Shown here: positions 12,343-23,900 of the stretch, in pieces
How positions within the stretch are numbered: position 1 is the first letter of the stretch
How the letters are laid out: every line of letters begins with the position of its first letter
Origin: Beroe forskalii
Taxonomy: Eukaryota > Ctenophora > Nuda > Beroida > Beroidae
DNA length: 64,000 bases
Assembly: GCA_011033025.1 (NCBI GenBank)
Contig: WFMF01000299.1
Location: 62,001-126,000, forward strand
Reading direction: 5' to 3'
Translations under genes and position numbers: made by a program
Notes under the pieces: model-generated
Database searches by the model: none
Told to the model about the DNA's origin: nothing
What the model saw: only the letters and a program-made list of their open reading frames with translations

Positions 12343-13212
12343 GGTAAAAGTGTCACAAGAGTTGTGATTTTTGTCCAATGGATCCATTGGATCCATCATG
12401 TCCAATGGACATGTCCAATGGACGTCCATTGGACATCCATTGGACATCCATTGAACATGATGTCCATCGGTAAAAACGTCCAATGGTGTTCAATGGATCC
12501 AATGGATCCATTGGATCCATTTTTGATGTTCAATGGACATGTTCAATGGATCCAATGGACACAATCACCAAACATGGTTTGGTAGATGGACATCAGTCTG
12601 GTATTTTTGTTCAATGGATCCATTGTGTCCATTGGATCCAATGGATCCATTGTGTCCATTGAACACCATTGAACATGTCCATTGGATCCATTGGATCCAT
12701 TGTACATGGTGTCCATTGGATGCATTGTACATGGTGTCCATTGGATCCATTGTGTCCAATGGATCCATTGTGTCCAATGGACAAAATGGATCCATTGGAT
12801 CCAATGGACACAATGTTCAATGGATCCAATGGATCCAATGGACATGTCCAATGGTGTTCAATGGACACAATGGATCCATTGGATCCAATGGACGCAATGG
12901 ATCCAATGAACAAAAATACCAGTCTGATGTCCATCTACCAAACCATGTTTGGTGATTGGTGTCCATTGGATCCACTCAGATGGATCCATTGAACATCCAT
13001 TGGATCCATTGAACATGTCCATTGAACATCAAAAATGGATCCAATGGATCCATTGGATCCATTGAACACCATTGGACGTTTTTACCAATGGACATCATGT
13101 TCAATGGATGTCCAATGGATGTCCAATGGACGTCCATTGGACATGTCCATTGGACATGATGGATCCAATGGATCCATTGGACAAAAATCACAACTCTTGT
13201 GACACTTTTACC
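12343..13212. repeat. ~870-bp palindrome composed of TCCATTGGA words
   Basis: The outer ends GGTAAAAGTGTCACAAGAG (12343) and its complement (ending 13212) pair. Matching continues inward through the CAAACATGGTTTGGTAGATGG block (about 12570) and its partner (about 12935), leaving an imperfect centre of about 115 bp near 12778. Nearly all of it is made of TCCATTGGA and TCCAATGGA, which are each other's reverse complements, so it is palindromic at both the 9-bp and 870-bp scale. Open frames on both strands (WIHWIQ-type repeats) are artefacts of the 9-bp period. Confidence 0.92.
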
Positions 13213-13725
13213 CTCAATTTCAATAAATTTAATATTGTAAATCAAATGAACATCAGGGGCGAAAGCCCCAGAAAGCAAGAGTTTGGAAAGAAACAGTTTT
13301 GGAAGAAACAAGTGAAGAAGTGACAACAATACATATTCCCATTCAATTCATAAGTTTTTATGTTGCCTTCAAACCAATAATTCAGTTCATGTCATAAGGC
13401 TTGTGCGTGGAGACAATTACTGCAGCATCTGATGCTCTCAGTGGCATCCATCATTGAAGCATCCTTCAGGCCCACACTGAATGGAAGGCCATCGATTTCT
13501 GACGAATGCTATGAGATACTTGACAAATAAGACTATTCAAATTCATGGATCGAAATTGATAACCTTCTGTTAAGAACTATTAATTTTCAGTCCTTTTTCG
13601 GACTTTATTCTAAATTCCAATGATGATTTTAGTTTGAAATCTTTGAATTGCACGCCCAGAGCACGCCCCCAAATTTTCGTTTGGGGGCGTGCGCACGCCC
13701 CCGTGGATCCATGCCTGTTACCTGT

Positions 13726-14689
13726 AAAGCTGTAACATACTACCTAGGCATCATTTGGGCTGAGTATTTTGGCACCTACTTCTGTGCAGAAACTGAGATC
13801 TTTTACATATAAACTGAGCAGAATCATAAGCTAGACCTATAGGACTGGTCATCTTGAACTTAACAAGGCAAGCGACGGATCTGCCAACACTGACAGGATT
13901 GATTCTTAGTATCTCGGACTCAGGAGTCGACTTGACATGCCCGAAGACACAGGAGATGACTCCTTACGCAATGGAATACACTGCTGGAAACTGGGGAGGA
14001 GCAGAACTCGTTCTACCCACAGTCCTCCAGCACACTAAGACACTGCTCAAAAGCTTCACGGCTGCCCGAGCCTCTCGCAGGTCCGTCCCCTTTTATAGAA
14101 GTAGAATCTACCAGTTTCCACTGCCCATCAACAACTTATTGAACATTGTTTCATTTTGTAAGTTGAACTTTTAACAGCTTTACAACTTATGACAGGATTC
14201 TATGGATAAATAAATAAATAAATAAATATTGACAATTATGAAGCACTTCTTTTAAGCAAGCTTAAAAGATTAACCCTCCTACTTGCGTCTGCACTCTTCT
14301 GTACACTGGGTTGAATGAACGACCGAGCTGCGTGATTCCGCAGTCTGACAAACTGCCCGATTCTCTGACCAAGGTATTCAGAAGTTCAGGAATGGGAATC
14401 GAAACAGCAATCTCCTAATTGACATACATCTAATGCCTTGTTCATCTGAACTACCATGAGCTACATCTTCTGATTATTATCATCACATTCAATATGGGGG
14501 TATGAAGGAGTAACTATTATCATAAATTATGATAGTGGTGAATTACTAACTACTTTACTTGGTATTCTTTATTTCTGATATACAGTTGGAATCCATGACA
14601 GAATGTGGGTATTATCGCTATTAGCCAGATTATTCGCTTAAGGCCATAGATAATTAGATAATGCTTCAATAGATTTCTCGTACCAAAAA
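13726..14689. other. loop of the large inverted repeat, no gene recognised
   Basis: A plus-strand open stretch at 13854-14174 (106 codons) has no recognisable domain and ends just before a (TAAA)n run at about 14203-14229 with an AATAAA signal. That resembles the 3' tail of a short retroelement, but no diagnostic protein was seen. The remainder is AT-rich and unremarkable. Confidence 0.3.
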
Positions 14690-15408
14690 CGTGAACGTTG
14701 AGTATAATCATGTCCATGTTTCGTTTAAACGTTTTACATTTTGTCAACAAAAAACATGTTTCATTTTTTCCCAAAATATCCATGGCCCCTTAAAAATATT
14801 GGGTCTAGAACTTAGATAGTGGTTTTAATCGATTTTTCGGATCAAAAAACATGGGTCTAGAGTATAATCATGCCTATGTTCCAATGTTTTGGAAAGTTCC
14901 GATTTTTAGCCAAAATATCCACGACAAAAAGTGGGCGTGGCCCCTACTGGCCAAAATATTGGGTCTAGAGCTTAGATAATGGTTTTAATCGATTTTTCGG
15001 GTCAAAAAACATGGGTTTAGAGTATAATCATGCCTATGTTACAAAGTTTTGGAAAGTTCCGATTTTCAGCCAAAATATCCATGTCAACAAAAAGTGGGCG
15101 TGGTCCCTACTGGCCCAAATATTGGGTCTAGAGCTTAGATAATGGTTTTAATCGATTTCTCGTGCCAAAAAACATGGGATTAGAGTATAATCATGCCTAA
15201 TTTGCCATTTTGTGAATTTTTAGTGATTTTCACCAAAAATTCCCACGGTCAAAAAAGGGCGTGGCCATATCTCGAAAAGTGCCGACCGGATTTTTTGGGA
15301 TTCTGGTATGGTGACTCCTGGGACCATAATGAATCGAAAAAACACCCTAAGTCATTGTTCCGAGTTAGTTCCCTGACCGATCATATTTTCGACCGGACTA
15401 CTTAGAAT
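14690..15408. repeat. right arm of the ~5.3-kb inverted repeat
   Basis: Reverse complement of 10089-11090. Read on the plus strand it has three to four ~160-bp units containing AATATTGGGTCTAGAGCTTA, TTTTAATCGATTT and AGTATAATCATGCCTA. The arm ends at GACCGGACTA around 15400. No clear target duplication was found at the outer ends. Confidence 0.8.
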
Positions 15409-16130
15409 CTGCACCCTTCAACAGCTTCAGTAGCTTCATCTAGCACTCCAACGCTGCCCCTGCATTGTGTTCTGTGTCCTAACTCTGTTCGAGTCAGGGA
15501 TTCCTTGCTTCTGCACCCTTCACCCATCAACCCTTCCCCCCCCCCCTTTTTCAGTATTTTGCTCCTCCGTTTTTTGCTCCCCCTTGAGGCCGTACTGTTG
15601 GAAATCACACTGGTCGAGGTCCTGTCACTTGCTTCATCCCACTCCTGTATATATCATCTTATCACACGCTCATCATTATCACCACTTCATCCCCATTAAC
15701 ATACTGAGCCAGTGTGTGATATTTGTATAACAATGCCTTTGTTATAAATTATATTTGAAAATTCCTTGAAAATTCCTTGAAAATGAAAACATTTTAAAAT
15801 CTTGTCTCTCGGCGAGATTTCATTCCAAACTCATTAATTCCCACCCAAATTCGCCGTTTGATTTGTGAGATAGGGTTACAAAGAGTGGTTTGCCATACCA
15901 CCTCACGAGATAAGATAAGAAATAACTTGTAATACGTGTCCAATGCCAATTCGAGCAGAATGTTAGCCTGCAGTATATTTACCTTGCTTCGTCTCTTGTT
16001 ACATTGCTGTACATGCTGCATTTGGTCCATGTTGCAGGGCTCGTCGCATCAATTTGAAAGTCGTATTTCAATGTTATCATGATCGTATAGGTACGTTGTA
16101 CTCCAGTAGCTCTATCTAAAATGATAAATC
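15409..16130. other. intergenic, no gene recognised
   Basis: Begins with the second copy of the GCTGCCCCTGCATTGTGT flank repeat and a C-rich run near 15537-15547, then ordinary AT-rich sequence. Nothing else can be supported. Confidence 0.4.
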
Positions 16131-16158
16131 TGTGAAGATAAACCTCATCAAAGCTCGC

Positions 16159-16554
16159 ATGTCGCATAAAATGAATGTATATTTCCTGTTATCTCTATTT
16201 GGAGCTGCAGTGAGAATTTACATCTTACTCGTGATCAAAACCTCTCATGTTACCACTATAGTACACTACCCTTGCTACTCAGAATCCAATTCGAAGTTCA
16301 TGAAATATTCAGAATGCACATCAGAATGCAGACCACGTTATTTCATGAGAGCAAAAAGCAAACGTTATGATCTTTCTTTCATGCAAAGACATTTCCAATG
16401 TGTGTATGTCGCGTGTGTCAGATATCATGACATTAAGGCATTTCCTATTATCTTAGCGGGCCGAACTTTAGAACTTAGGCCCACTGATATTCAGATTGTA
16501 AAAACACTTGAGTTACTGTACGTAGATAACGCGAGTTCTGAGAACGCTTTCTGA
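16159..16554 (+). CDS. hypothetical small secreted or membrane protein
   Basis: An open frame of about 130 codons from ATG 16159 (alternative ATG at 16171). From the second Met the N-terminus reads MNVYFLLSLFGAAVRIYILL, a hydrophobic segment usable as a signal peptide or membrane anchor. Five cysteines follow, in YPC, SEC, SEC, FQC and VAC contexts, and no domain is recognised. No splice sites are needed, and no promoter or polyadenylation signal stands out. Neighbouring DNA is inverted-repeat debris. It may be a real intronless gene, a first exon or chance. Confidence 0.25.
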   Translation: MSHKMNVYFLLSLFGAAVRIYILLVIKTSHVTTIVHYPCYSESNSKFMKYSECTSECRPRYFMRAKSKRYDLSFMQRHFQCVYVACVRYHDIKAFPIILAGRTLELRPTDIQIVKTLELLYVDNASSENAF

Positions 16555-16592
16555 AATTTCCACATGACCACCATTTATACGTAATACGTACG

Positions 16593-17003
16593 GGTAAATT
16601 GAGCGATCCGTCTAGGCCAGTATCAAGCCAGTAGCACTCCAGTATCGCGCCACTATCACGCCAGTATCTCGACAGTCGAAACTAACTCAAAGCCAGCATC
16701 GCGCCAGTAGCACGCCATTAGCACGCCAGTAGCACGCCAGTACCACGCCAGTACCACGCCAGTAGCACGCCAGTAGCACGCCAGTAGCACGCCAGTAGCA
16801 CGCCAGTAGCACGCCAGTTGAAACTAACTTAAAGCCAGGACGCCAGTAGCACGCCAGTATCAGATCATATACTGGAGTGTTACACTTATAACTGGCGTCC
16901 TGGCTTTAAGTAAGTTTCGACTGGCGCGATACTGGCGTAATACTGGCGTAATACTGGCGTAATACTGGCGTAATACTGGCCTAAACGGATCGCTCAATTT
17001 ACC
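16593..17003. mobile_element. 411-bp MITE with 11-12-bp subterminal repeats
   Basis: The terminal inverted repeat GGTAAATTGAGCGATCCGT at 16593 is matched in reverse at the end (17003), with extension into TAGGCCAGTAT. The interior is a tandem of AGTAGCACGCC words on the left (about 16700-16820) and its inverted form, ACTGGCGTAAT, on the right (about 16920-16980). The whole element can therefore fold. There is no coding capacity and no clear target duplication. Confidence 0.7.
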
Positions 17004-17080
17004 GGGTATGAGGGATTTTGTGTACTGTTCCAGGGTAAAGAGGATGCAAGATTTTGTGTACTGTTAAAGTTAAGCTGTTA

Positions 17081-17553
17081 CCTTATCGGACATAATTATC
17101 ACGGACATTACATTCACGCTGAGCACCTCAGCGTGAATATTAATGTCCGTGAAAATTTTGTCCGTGATACTTATGTCCGTGATTTTCAGGTCCGTGAAAA
17201 TTAAGTCCTATCCTAGAAATTTAAAGAGGAAATACGTATTTCCTCTTTAAATTTCTAGGATAGAGACGCAAAATTTTTGACTTCATCTCCTTAAATGCAC
17301 TTTAAATGCACAAAATCATAATATTTATACTTCTTTTTCATGCTTTGTACCTGCAATAAAGAAATTTATCATATTAATCCATGAAAAATATTGAAAAAAT
17401 CTTCAATTCGAGTATTCAAATCGTGGAAGATCAAGAAAATGGGAACAATCGAGCCGAAAATTTCAAATTTTTGTTGAAATTTGATGTGGAAGGATCGAGC
17501 GTGAATATCAATGTCCGTGAACCTAAAGTCTGTGATAATTATGTCCGATAAGG
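17081..17553. mobile_element. 473-bp TA-flanked MITE
   Basis: Both ends begin CCTTATCGGACATAATTATC in inverted orientation (17081 and ending 17553) with a TA dinucleotide just outside each (17079-17080, 17554-17555). This suggests a Tc1/mariner-type target. Subterminal repeats of GTCCGTGA-type words follow. It contains a short hairpin around TTCACGCTGAG (17115-17139) and a perfect palindrome, listed separately. Confidence 0.7.
17208..17263. repeat. perfect 56-bp palindrome without spacer
   Basis: Each half is 28 bp. It starts CTATCCTAGAAATTTAAAG, has AATACGTATT as its exact centre (17231-17240), and the second half is the exact reverse complement. It lies in the left part of the TA-flanked MITE. 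Confidence 0.95.
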
Positions 17554-17730
17554 TATAACAGGGGTAAAGGGGATCCATCGTCCAAGATTTTGAAATCAAA
17601 CTAATACGCGAGGCCCTAGTTACCTATCAGCCCCATACTAATGCATAACGCCAGTGCTAATTACTTGTAATCCTTTTTTGTAATCCTTTTTTTAATCCCT
17701 TGTAATCCTATTGTAACACCACTGCTGAGC

Positions 17731-17902
17731 ATGATGATGCTGGTGGCCGCGTTAGCGGTGTTAGGTTTAGGGAGTTCCCTGACTGACGAGCCGAGGCATG
17801 TCTTAGGGGAGGAGATGGGAATGCTGGAAAAGTATGAGAAGGGCAGTAACATGGAGAAGTTACAAGATATTCTGGCGGCAGACCGAGACAGACTTATTGG
17901 AA
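17731..17902 (+). CDS. SOUL gene exon 1: signal peptide
   Basis: Starts at ATG 17731 with MMMLVAALAVLGLGSS, a classical signal peptide, then an acidic and helical stretch containing EEMGMLEKYEK and MEKLQDILAADRDRL. Ends GGAA|GTAAGT, a strong donor in phase 1. This phase joins exactly to exon 2. The first of three consecutive Met codons was taken as the start. Confidence 0.7.
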
Positions 17903-20900
17903 GTAAGTTGCTCCCAATAGAACTAGGCATGAATCTTATAGTTCCCCAAAATGACAAAATAAATTGAAAACCAGTCAACTCAGATTGGAATATAACCTGA
18001 TTGATCTAGATTTAATCAAAGAGTCCCTCCCCTCTGCCCTCTGGCTTTTTGTTCATGAAAAGGTATTAAGGAGGGTTATATTAACAGAGATCGTGGTTTG
18101 GGAAGGTGAGAAATAGGATACCTTAAACTCAAATATTTTCGTCGTGTAGAAATATTATATAGTCAGAATTATTATAGTCGTAAAATGTTAGTCACAGAGG
18201 GTCTGTGCATATGGTCGGCCGAAATTTTAATCGGCATTTTTGGTGACTTTTAGCCGATTATCGAAAATCATAAATTATTTAGTATGACTGACTGATTCAA
18301 TCCCTACAACCTTCTTAATTCTTACAAAATCATCTTAAATGCTAGAATGACGTCATGAAAATCCCTTTTCAGACCATGGGTTTGCACTCGCATAATATGC
18401 TGAGGTCTGAGGTCGATTTCCCGTTTTTTGTTGTTTCTGATAGAGGTGAAAACCAGCTACCAGTAGGTTTTTACCCCATGAAAAAATATTGTTCCTAGCC
18501 AAAGTTATGAATTTTTCAAATTGCGATTTTGCCTGTAATTACTGTAGTGCGCGGGCTTTCGACGCAATTTGCCGAAAATCAACTTTAAAATCTATCTCCT
18601 CCTACAGTTTTTGAGGAAAACCATTGAAACCTAGTAGTTATGTTCTAGGGCATAAAACAAAACTTTCATGCGAGCCGATTTTTGATTTAGGCCTCAGAAG
18701 TGAAAATATGAATTTTCAAAGTTGGCTACTGCCTCAAAAATGGTCAAAAAATGTCGATTTTAAAATTTCAAAAATTCATATGAGCCCTAAGGGCGAGTGG
18801 TTGATTAAGTGCTCAAGTGGGCAAGCCTCTTGGACGTTTAGCAGGTCGTTTTATGCTGAATCCCACACAAAGCAGGCTCTGTTATATTTTTCACAACATT
18901 ATTTGACTGGCATAGTATAGTTATACGATCAAACTTGAGGTAATAACCCGTTTTAGGTGCATAACTCGCATTTCTCGAATATGCATCATTATTGGTTCAA
19001 TTTTCTGAATTCTAAGTATTCTGAAATAGTATGATAATGTTATATTTGTTTTGTGACAAGGTACAATTATTCTTTCATAGGTATCTAAGGTGAGGTCTTA
19101 GGAGCCTGAGACTATAATTAAACAAAGCAACTTCCTACGGTTTATATTGAAGGAACATGGTTTCAATATCAAAAAATGGATGCAAAGCCCCGAAAACGGC
19201 ATTTTTCATGATTTTGCCTGTTAAAATTGGGCGTGGCCGAAAATGGGCTTGGGCGTGGTCTGTGAGATTCGAAAACCGAAATAAACAAAATGCCTTCCTA
19301 CGGTTTATATTAAAGGAACATGGTTTCAAAGTGGTAGAATAACTCCTTCAATGCTTAAAATGTGTTTTTCGACATTTTACCTGTATAAGGAATAGGCCAA
19401 AAAATGGGCGTGGCCGGAGCCACTGTTTCCCGACGGAGTTGGGCGATAAAATTTTTTGTGTGGTTTCAGTAGCCCCAAAGGCAAAATCGGGGAGGAGTCT
19501 CAGAACGATTGGGGACAAAAAGTGATTTCTGAACATACCTAGTATCTATTGGACCAAAAATCCCCGGGGATTTTTTGGTCCTTGAATAAAAAATTTGTTT
19601 GGGGGTCTAACTCAAAATTTCGATCAATAACATAAGTGCGAAATTAAGTTTCAAAGCGATTCTGAAAATTTCGTGCAAAAATATTAAAAAATGGCGGAGG
19701 AGTAGCGAAAAATGTAAAGTCGATTTTCGCAAAACCGCAAACCGAGAAAATGGCGATTTTGTGGTTTTTTAGAGGTTTTTTGGACCTCAAATGGCCATTT
19801 TAGTAGCAATCAACCCCATACTTGCAGAGAATACATAAACCAATGCTATCTATCGAATAAAGTTGGTTTCATTCAAAATATTGATATTTGGCCAAGTTAT
19901 GGGCCAAAATAAGCTGCGCGACGCGCGTATGCCCATATATGGGCATACATTTTTCGGCCATAACTCGGCCATTTTCGAGATGCTATCGACTTCAAATTTT
20001 TTATGGTAACTCAGGGGACCATTATCTATCGATTGCACACCTCAGATTTCGTCCAAGTCGCTTTTGAAAAAAATATGCCCATTTAGGCCCATATTTGGGC
20101 ATGGCGCCACGGCGGCGCCAGTGGGTCTGGGGGTACCAAACCCGGCCAAAAAGTTGGCCCACGTGGTGTACCTTTTGGGTCAACCATTATCTCAGAAACG
20201 TGTTTTCAAAAAAAATTTGGGTTGAACCCCCCCTTAAGTGCTTTAAAACTTTGCGTGTATAAATGGAATTTTAAGTATCGATGAACTGAAAGTATTCAGT
20301 ACCTAACAATATATTGAGGTTTAATAATTTTAGCGTTCTACACTAAGAATTCAATATGGGGGTGAAAATGAACACACTTTACCCTCATGATGTGAATGAT
20401 CGTTTGGAGAAGCCTGTATATAATATTGATGGAGAAGATATACCTGAAGGTTGCTTGTGTATGCAAGCTGTTCACTTAACGCTCATCCCGTGGTTCTGGA
20501 TCTAGTAAACCTCAACTAGCTAACTCTACTCAGGAGGGTGTAGATTGTAGAAATAACCCATCTAACCCATCTAATTCCTGCCAAGTGGCAGGAATGCAGG
20601 AATGTCGTACAATTATCTGTAGACTCAATTTGAACCAGGTCATTAATTCATTAAATAATGTAATCTTGCTTATGCTATGACGAATGATATTTTCATTGAA
20701 ATATCACAAGAGCACGACGTTTTAAATTTTACAATTGAAGTTGTTCGTAACCACTCTACTCGTCCTATGACGAGTCTCTAGCAGTCCGCTGTGGTCGCAC
20801 GCAGCTTCGGACCATACTTGACTAGGACAGTACTGTGCAGTGTGTTGTGTCATGACACTAAGTCAACATCAGCCACACGTGCGGGAGGGAAACTGAGCGT

Positions 20901-23900
20901 CAGTATACTAATACAGGAACATCAGTCGCACTAGAATTGTGCCGGCAGGCGCAATTCTAGTTGAATTGCGCATAAGTCACAGCCTTTGCAAATGAAATTT
21001 GGCAGTTAAAATCGATATTAAGTCTTATGGCAGATGGCTCAAGCCAAGACCTTTTCAAAGTGATCTGAATTTTCCAGCAATACTCTATTTAATTTCTCTA
21101 TTAAATTTCTACTTACCACGATTCAGATTCCAATTCAGTTTAAACACGTTCTTCCAGGTTGACTAATGCCTAAAATCATCTATTCTATCTTTCAGATTTA
21201 CAGCCCATCTATGACGAAGAATTGGTTGGTTTAGCTGTAGATCCAGATGATCCGGAGCCAGTATTTGGTGGTGATGAGGACCCTGACCATGATAGAGACT
21301 TCATTCTAGGAGGTGATGAGGATACAGACAATGATAGAGACTTCATTCTAGGAGGTGATGATGATACAGACAATGATAGAGACTTCATTCTAGGAGGTGA
21401 TGATGATACAGACAATGATAGAGACTTCATTCTAGGTGGTGATGATGATCCTGACAATGATAGAGACTTCATTCTAGGAGGTGATGGGGATACAGACAAT
21501 GATAGAGACTTCATTCTAGGAGGTGATGAGGATCCTGACAATGATAGAGACTTCATTCTAGGAGGTGATGAGGATCCTGACCATGATAGAGACTTCATTC
21601 TAGGAGGTGATGAGGATCCTGACCATGATAGAGACTTCATTCTAGGAGGTGATGATGGTGATACAATGATAGAGACTTCATTCTAGGTGGTGATGATGAT
21701 ACAGACAATGATAGAGACTTCATTCTAGACAATGAGGTGATGATGATACACCAGACAATGATAGAGACTTCATTCTAGGAGGTGATGGGGATACAGACAA
21801 TGATAGAGACTTCATTCTAGGAGGTGATGAGGATACAGACAATGATAGAGACTTCATTCTAGGAGGTGATGAGGATCCTGACCATGATAGAGACTTCATT
21901 CTAGGAGGTGATGATGATACAGACAATGATAGAGACTTCATTCTAGGAGGTGATGATGATACAGACAATGATAGAGACTTCATTCTAGGAGGTGATGAGG
22001 ATCCTGACAATGATAGAGACTTCATTCTAGGAGGTGATGATGATACAGACAATGATAGAGACTTCATTCTAGGAGGTGATGGGGATACAGACAATGATAG
22101 AGACTTCATTCTAGGAGGTGATGATGATACAGACAATGATAGAGACTTCATTCTAGGAGGTGATGATGATACAGACAATGATAGAGACTTCATTCTAGGA
22201 GGTGATGATGATACAGACAATGATAGAGACTTCATTCTAGGAGGTGATGATGATCCTGACAATGATAGAGACTTCATTCTAGGAGGTGATGATGATCCTG
22301 ACAATGATAGAGACTTCATTCTAGGAGGTGATGATGATCCTGACCATGATAGAGACTTCATTCTAGGAGGTGATGGGGACCCAGATCACAGATCAGAAGA
22401 TGGCCTTGATGGCGATGAAGAAGAAGAATTAAAACAAATAATGGCTGACTATCCCGGGAAATTCGGTAAGCAGTTGTATACTATATTTTTCCTTATAAGT
22501 TATTCGGTAAGCAGTTGTTTTGCCTTATTTGTAGTGTGTTATCATTCATGATCTCAAGAGCGGCAATGGATATTAAATAAATCAAATCCTTTTCTAATTC
22601 ATTGAAGCAATGAACCGAGTAATGTTTCGTCAGACAGGAGAGGACCGAAAGTTGGTGTCTTTAGACCCAAATTCGGGCTGAGCCCAGCAAAGCAGCAGAA
22701 GCACGATAAGACAGTGATCGTAGAGCCGTGTGAAACGTCTCACGAAGCCAAAGTGCAACCCTTCAATGAGATCTGCAGGAACCCCTCAGATGGAACAACA
22801 GCTCTGTTTGGAGCAAAGACTTTGGAGTGCCCGTCCTTCAAAGTCGTACAGCAGTCCTGCGACTTCCAACTCAGGGCTTACAATGAGTAAAAAACTGCAA
22901 AATTAGCTCGATTCAGTGTTTGAAAATGTGTCTACTACTGTATCTGTATCCAATGGGGTGAGTGCAGCCTCTCACTACTGTATCTGTATCCAATGGGGTG
23001 AGTGCAGCCTCTCACTACTGTATCTGTATCCAATGGGGTGATCTGTGCAGCCTCTCACTACTGTATCTGTATCCAATGGGGTGAGTGCAGCCTCTCACTA
23101 CTGTATCTGTATCCAATGGGGTGAGTGCAGCCTCTCACTACTGTATCTGTATCCAATGGGGTGAGTGCAGCCTCTCACTACTGTATCTGTATCCAATGGG
23201 GTGAGTGCAGCCTCTCACTACTGTATCTGTATCCAATGGGGTGAGTGCAGCCTCTCACTACTGTATCTGTATCCAATGGGGTGAGTGCAGCCTCTCTCTA
23301 CTGTATCTGTATCCAATGGGGTGAGTGCAGCCTCTCACTACTGTATCTGTATCCAATGGGGTGAGTGCAGCCTCTCACTACTGTATCTGTATCAATGGGG
23401 TGAGTGCAGCCTCTCACTACTGTATCTGTATCCAATGGGGTGAGTGCAGCCTCTCACTACTGTATCTGTATCCAATGGGGTGAGTGCAGCCTCTCACTAC
23501 TGTATCTGTATCCAATGGGGTGAGTGCAGCCTCTCTGTACTGTGTCATCTGTATCCAATGGGGTGAGTGCAGCCTCTCACTACTGTATCTGTATCCAATG
23601 GGGTGAGTGCAGCCTCTCACTACTGTATCTGTATCCAATGGGGTGAGTGCAGCCTCTCACTACTGTATCTGTATCCAATGGGGGGAGTGCAGCCTCTCAC
23701 TACTGTATCTGTATCCAATGGGGTGAGTGCAGCCTCTCACTACTGTATCTGTATCCAATGGGGTGAGTGCAGCCTCTCACTACTGTATCTGTATCCAATG
23801 GGGTGAGTGCAGCCTCTCACTACTGTATCTGTATCCAATGGGGTGAGTGCAGCCTCTCACTACTGTATCTGTATCCAATGGGGTGAGTGCAGCCTCTCAC

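Larger units (their letters stand above)
11433..13717. mobile_element. non-autonomous hAT-like DNA transposon
   Basis: The ends are CAGGCATGGATCCA at 11433 and its reverse complement ending at 13717, followed inward on both sides by GGGGGCGTGC motifs. An identical 8-bp target duplication TTACCTGT sits immediately outside both ends (11425-11432 and 13718-13725). An 8-bp duplication with termini beginning CAG is the hallmark of the hAT superfamily. No transposase is present. The interior holds a ~160-bp tandem array and then a giant palindrome. It sits inside the 10.1-15.4 kb inverted repeat, so it inserted into the loop of that older structure. Confidence 0.85.

Noticed and set aside
12533..12992. 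Six overlapping open frames of 75-140 codons on both strands (DPMDPLD and WIHWIQ patterns)
   Set aside because: They arise from the 9-bp period of the TCCATTGGA palindrome, which has few stops in any frame. They have no independent coding character.
21209..22361. Minus-strand frames of 143 and 213 codons (MKSLSLSGSSSPPR repeats)
   Set aside because: Antisense shadow of the acidic repeat exon. The plus strand has the signal peptide, splice sites and family match.
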